64,000 nt of DNA from Paenibacillus barengoltzii NBRC 101215 (GTDB lineage Bacteria; Bacillota; Bacilli; Paenibacillales; Paenibacillaceae), in contig NZ_BILV01000002.1 of assembly GCF_004000745.1 (NCBI RefSeq), positions 62,001 through 126,000 of the forward strand. Reading direction: 5' to 3'. The notes beneath the pieces were generated by a model that was given only the letters and a program-made list of their open reading frames with translations, had not been told where the DNA came from and ran no database searches. The stretch's first letter is position 1. Every line of letters begins with the position of its first letter. The position numbers were made by a program, and so were the translations under genes. Of this stretch, positions 60,269 to 64,000 are shown one piece after another.

Positions 60269-63200
60269 CTACTTTACAAACTGAAACCAACTGAAATCAA
60301 AATGACTGCCCGGCAAAAAGATAAACGTCACATCCTGAACGCCTGTCACGCGCTCTAACGGGAATTCTTTGATCTCGTACCCGTCCGTTTGTGTAAATTC
60401 GATTAACTGACGGTGTTCTTTGCCATTTGCAGTGAACTGCACATGGATCGTATTTTTATCAATGGGTGAATGTCCGCAAATCAACAGCTTTGTTGCTCCT
60501 TCTTCCTCAAAGTCTAGCTGCTTCATCTCCAGCGACACATTGTTCCCAATCCCTTCCACGTTGGTCCCTTCGATTCGGAAGCTGTCCCCGTAGATATGAT
60601 CACATTCCGCAGCCGCGTTCTGTTGAAAAGCCCGATTTTGGCGAGTGAATGAGAACCCTTTGAGATGAATTTTCTGCTGCAGCACAAAGCAAATGGAAGA
60701 GATGCCGCGAAGCCGCTTCTTCAAACGAAACGTCGCTTCCTGATACACATTCCACCGGGTTTCCTTCTGATATATCACTTCTGCAATCTTCTCGCTGCCC
60801 TCTTCATCTGGCATCCCTTCCCAGATTTGAATCAGATAAGGCTCGCTGGTTAATGCAAAGATCGGCAGCGTAATTTCATCCGACCCGTGTAGGCCGAAAT
60901 CAAGATTCCGGAAGCCGACCCGAGATTCCCCGTCTCTGCTGGTTGCCACGCCTCTTTCATTGCCGTTTCCGATCTCGCCATAGTGATAATCGTACAATCC
61001 TGCCGAGATAAAGCCATATGGATCTTTCTGCGCCTCACCCAGCCCCGCTGCTTGAAACTCCAGCTCGGAGATCAGCTTGGTTTTGTCTGTACCGTTGCGG
61101 CTCGTGCAACGAACGCGGAAGCGCCCGTCCCCCAGAGCATGTAGTCTCGCTTGACGTCCATCCGCCTCGATTTGAGCAAGGTTAGATGGAATCCCCGCAT
61201 CGTTAACAACGCTCCACTCCACTTCCGTGTAGGTGGTATTCGCCGGGTAAAGCTTGGCTTCCAGTTGGATTTCGGAAAGCCTGGCCGTCAGCTGTTGTCC
61301 GGATAACGTGAGGATCTCGATTTTTCGCAGCGGAATTTCATCCCTATCCCCCATCACAATCGGCAAATTCTGATTTCCAAGGTGAGCGGAAATCCCTGTG
61401 ATGGAACCCGGATCTACCGGCCGAGATTCAAGACTGATGCTCTGACTTTCCATCCCTTTCGAGCTGACTTTCACGACGATCGTGCCTGGAGTTGGGTTAG
61501 CCGCTACGATGGCCATCGCTTTTCCGCTGAACAATCTCCGGCTCGTGCCTTTGTACGGATCGTAGTCCGTGCTGTCTCCGTTATCCAATCCAATGAGCCG
61601 CCCGGCTCCCGTGACCTCTACAGTCACTCGGTTGTTCGCATTTTGCACTGGATTAGCTTCTTCATCCTCCATAGAGATTTCAATGAATGCCAGATCAGTA
61701 CCGTTGGCCAGTAACCATGATTTATCGGATTTAAGTTTGATGCGTGCAGCATCTTTAAAGGATCTTTGTACGTCCGTTGCAATAATTTCGCCCTGCTCAT
61801 TATAAGCAATCGCTTTAATTTCCCCGGGTTGATAAGGGATTTTCCATGTGGGAACAAGCTCGCGTCCGTGCTGATGATCAATCGTCCTGCTTCCCTGAGA
61901 GACCCCATTCCAAAACAACTCGACGTTTGGGGCATTGGAGCAAACTCGAACATCAATGAGTTGACCCGGACTAAAATCCCAGTACGGAAAGAGATGAACC
62001 ATCGGCCGCTCCCTGTAATCCGTCCATGCCGATTGATAGATGTAATAGGAATCTTTCGGAAAAGTCGCGGTATCCAACTGGCCAAAATAAGCGTTTTTCG
62101 TATGATAAGGGGTCGGTTCCCCGATATAATCAAACCCCGTCCACAGAAATTGCCCCATCGAGAAAGGCGTATCCCGTTCTGCCACGATGCAGGCCTCCGC
62201 GGATTTGGCTCCCCAGCTGGTTGGGCTGTTGCCTAACGCGGAGCATTGTTCATCGTCATCCGCCAGAATCGACTGCTCCAACGGGAAGTGATAAATCCCC
62301 CGGCTCTGCACCACCGATGATGTCTCACTGCCATAAATGATCCAGTCCGGATGTTCGGCATAATGGCGTTCATAGTATTTTTCCGCATAATTATATCCGG
62401 CCACTTTCACGATATCCGCGCATTTCTGGGCATTTTCCCAAGGCATGTAGTTTGAACCGATGGTCACCTTCCCGTTCTGTTTAGGGTCGTGCTTATGCAC
62501 TTCTTCCATCAACATCCGGGTGATTTCCTGCCCTCTCTCATCTGCATGGGTATCATAGATTTCGTTCCCAATGCTCCACATCAACAGGCTGGGGTGGTTC
62601 CGATCCCGTCTGACCCAGCTCTCTACATCCCGCAAGGCCCATTCCTTAAAAAAACGGGCATAGTCATACGTCGTTTTCGGTCGCTCCCACGTATCAAACG
62701 CTTCTGACACCACAAGCAGCCCCATTTCATCTGCCAGATCCATCCATTCTGGGGCAGGCATGTTGTGAGCGGTACGGACCGCGTTCACGCCCATCTCCTT
62801 CAACAGGCGAAACCTGCGTCTTAACGCCTCTTGGTTAAAGGCGCTTCCCAACGCTCCAAGATCATGATGCTCGCAGACCCCGTTAAGCTTCAAGGGAGCT
62901 CCGTTGATGAAAAGCCCCTTCTCTGGATCCATGATCACTTCGCGGAACCCCACGGGTTGGGTCACCTTTTCAATAACTAAAGACGCTTCCCTCCCTGCGC
63001 TCTCCCCTGACGTTGGTAAGGAAAGCTCCGTAATGAGCGTATACAAATGAGGATCATTAGGGCTCCAAAGCCGAGGAGCAGCCAGCTTCAGGGTTTGAAC
63101 GTTTTGAATCCCCGTCCCCGGCTGAATTGCAGGTACAAGTGTTGCTGATGAGGTTTGCACGACAACCCCTTTGTAAACCAGGTTGTGTGTCAGCATCAAC

Positions 63201-63793
63201 TCTGGATAGCGCTCTGGTTCGATCCGCACCTCCGTCTCGATTTCCATATGCCATTCCTGCCCCGCGCGTCGGGTAGATACATAGATCCCGTTCGTTTCGA
63301 TATAAGCGCTGCGGCTGCGGGTCTTCAGCCAAACATTACGGTAGATCCCCGCCCCGGAATACCACCGGCTGTTGGGACGTAAGTGAACGACTTTAACCAG
63401 GATTTCGTTTTCCCCAAGCACAAGCGCTTCTGTCATCTCATGTTCAAACGAGGAGTACCCGTACTTCCATTCCCCGATCCGCTTACCGTTCACATAGAGC
63501 GTCGAATCCATATATACGCCGTCAAAAGCGAGCACAACCTCCTGTTCTTCCGTACTGCCGGAATAAAAGAAGGTTTTACGGTACCAACCGATGCTGTTCT
63601 CATAAAGGTTCAGCGTATCATAGATCAACCAGTCATGGGGCAGATCAACCGGTTCAAACGTAAGCCCCTGCAGCTCCGATCGATTCAGGGTCTCTTGAAC
63701 CTCAGTTGCCATTGCCGTTTGTTGGACCTCGGAAGGTTCCACACTTCTTTTGGCAAAAGTCCATCCCTCATTAAAAAGAATTTTTGAGTTCAT
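60269..63793 (-). CDS. Large GH2 glycoside hydrolase, beta-galactosidase type, with extra C-terminal domains
   Basis: A 1174-residue GH2 enzyme. N-terminal sugar-binding jelly roll (ENSIGWYRKTF, ADGVYMDSTLYVNGKRIGEW-like), Ig-like domain, and TIM barrel with the acid/base Glu in LLMWSIGNEIYDTH and the nucleophile Glu in IYGSETSSVV. After it a DUF4982-like domain, a Big-type region (ADGRQARLHALGDGRFRVRCTS) and a CBM6-like module (DLGLHGSDEITLP-like, LRGISSICFVL). No signal peptide, so probably cytoplasmic. It follows the alpha-glucuronidase gene by 36 bases and should be in one operon for hemicellulose side-chains. Galactosidase or other beta-glycosidase specificity is not certain. Confidence 0.88.
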   Translation of the reverse strand: MNSKILFNEGWTFAKRSVEPSEVQQTAMATEVQETLNRSELQGLTFEPVDLPHDWLIYDTLNLYENSIGWYRKTFFYSGSTEEQEVVLAFDGVYMDSTLYVNGKRIGEWKYGYSSFEHEMTEALVLGENEILVKVVHLRPNSRWYSGAGIYRNVWLKTRSRSAYIETNGIYVSTRRAGQEWHMEIETEVRIEPERYPELMLTHNLVYKGVVVQTSSATLVPAIQPGTGIQNVQTLKLAAPRLWSPNDPHLYTLITELSLPTSGESAGREASLVIEKVTQPVGFREVIMDPEKGLFINGAPLKLNGVCEHHDLGALGSAFNQEALRRRFRLLKEMGVNAVRTAHNMPAPEWMDLADEMGLLVVSEAFDTWERPKTTYDYARFFKEWALRDVESWVRRDRNHPSLLMWSIGNEIYDTHADERGQEITRMLMEEVHKHDPKQNGKVTIGSNYMPWENAQKCADIVKVAGYNYAEKYYERHYAEHPDWIIYGSETSSVVQSRGIYHFPLEQSILADDDEQCSALGNSPTSWGAKSAEACIVAERDTPFSMGQFLWTGFDYIGEPTPYHTKNAYFGQLDTATFPKDSYYIYQSAWTDYRERPMVHLFPYWDFSPGQLIDVRVCSNAPNVELFWNGVSQGSRTIDHQHGRELVPTWKIPYQPGEIKAIAYNEQGEIIATDVQRSFKDAARIKLKSDKSWLLANGTDLAFIEISMEDEEANPVQNANNRVTVEVTGAGRLIGLDNGDSTDYDPYKGTSRRLFSGKAMAIVAANPTPGTIVVKVSSKGMESQSISLESRPVDPGSITGISAHLGNQNLPIVMGDRDEIPLRKIEILTLSGQQLTARLSEIQLEAKLYPANTTYTEVEWSVVNDAGIPSNLAQIEADGRQARLHALGDGRFRVRCTSRNGTDKTKLISELEFQAAGLGEAQKDPYGFISAGLYDYHYGEIGNGNERGVATSRDGESRVGFRNLDFGLHGSDEITLPIFALTSEPYLIQIWEGMPDEEGSEKIAEVIYQKETRWNVYQEATFRLKKRLRGISSICFVLQQKIHLKGFSFTRQNRAFQQNAAAECDHIYGDSFRIEGTNVEGIGNNVSLEMKQLDFEEEGATKLLICGHSPIDKNTIHVQFTANGKEHRQLIEFTQTDGYEIKEFPLERVTGVQDVTFIFLPGSHFDFSWFQFVK

Positions 63794-63828
63794 CCCATCT
63801 GCTCTCGCTTTCTTATTGCATCATGAAT

Positions 63829-64000
63829 TTAATAAATTGTTCTCCCCTGCTCATCCGGAATCCCGGATTTACGGTAAAAATACGTATTGATCTGATCCCG
63901 CCACTCCCGGGCATGCTCCGCTTGTTCCAGAAGACGGCTCCGCCCGTTCTCAAACGCTTCTTCATCCATCTGCCCTTCCAGCGTCAACCAAGCGTCCAGA
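63829..64000 (-). CDS. Alpha-glucuronidase (GH67), C-terminal end, cut by window edge
   Basis: The last 56 residues of a gene that enters from the right edge, ending HAREWRDQINTYFYRKSGI and then PDEQGRTIY. This tail is characteristic of GH67 alpha-glucuronidases, which take 4-O-methyl-glucuronic acid from xylo-oligosaccharides. It lies just upstream of the GH2 gene on the same strand. Partial; catalytic residues lie outside the window. Confidence 0.75.
   Translation of the reverse strand, partial: LDAWLTLEGQMDEEAFENGRSRLLEQAEHAREWRDQINTYFYRKSGIPDEQGRTIY

Noticed and set aside
1-64000. CRISPR arrays, prophage, IS elements, rRNA or tRNA genes
   Set aside because: No regular repeat-spacer series, transposase, capsid gene or cloverleaf was found. 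The tRNA-like base runs in the leuA leader belong to the T-box.

Overview
The window looks like chromosome of an endospore-forming Bacillota of the Paenibacillaceae type, roughly 50% GC by eye. Evidence for this: a cwlJ-gerQ spore germination pair, a short sspH gene for a minor spore protein, an S-layer-homology (SLH) anchored nucleotidase, strong AAGGAGG ribosome binding sites with many TTG/GTG starts, a T-box, a c-di-AMP riboswitch, and class Ib nrdIEF close to the Bacillus type. I see no rRNA, tRNA, CRISPR array, prophage or insertion sequence. Two XerS-like tyrosine recombinases are the only genes with mobile-element flavour.

Layout, 0-16 kb: tail of an MFS transporter; a four-gene unit (ABC ATPase without permease, Ca-loop lipoprotein, response regulator, histidine kinase) plus an acetyltransferase; a glycogen locus with glgC divergent from glgBA; a cytoplasmic GH13 maltodextrin hydrolase; an arginine-type ABC transporter with an ArgR-like palindrome in its promoter; a LysM-3D wall protein behind a c-di-AMP (ydaO-type) riboswitch. 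16-32 kb: a polysaccharide deacetylase; a compact pyrK-pyrD-(LpdD-like)-moeA-mobB operon preceded by a perfect TGTGA-N6-TCACA site; xerS copy 1 and a spermidine-synthase-like gene; marR divergent from a CBS protein and a YfmO-like exporter; ldh; a second deacetylase; a beta-propeller lipoprotein; a 64-residue Cys-rich protein with a well-placed FNR-type site; DUF2500; an FAD oxidoreductase.

32-54 kb: cwlJ-gerQ, a CNNM/CorC protein, an M29 aminopeptidase, an AI-2E family permease, a duplicated AbrB-like protein, a scar in which the first 15 codons of a merR gene abut a headless thioredoxin gene, an isochorismatase-like hydrolase, AIM24, an Rrf2 regulator and a catE-like dioxygenase sharing one operator type, a BCCT transporter, a divergent SDR/MerR pair with mirror-image MerR promoters, the ACT/UPF0210 pair, a Tet(M)-like GTPase, a leucine T-box and leuA, sspH and the SLH nucleotidase. 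54-64 kb: nrdIEF behind paired NrdR boxes and a cobalamin riboswitch, xerS copy 2, grpB-like, a very large GH2 glycosidase and the 3' end of a GH67 alpha-glucuronidase.

The strongest signals are regulatory: dual NrdR/B12 control of nrdIEF, the repeated TGTAAC-N7-GTTACA operator linking rrf2 to catE, the mirrored MerR promoters, the FNR-type sites, and the merR/thioredoxin deletion scar. No wholly new multi-gene system can be demonstrated from sequence alone. The best candidates for little-described function are the ATPase/lipoprotein/two-component unit, the FNR-linked Cys-rich protein and the LpdD-like protein embedded between pyrKD and moeA-mobB.
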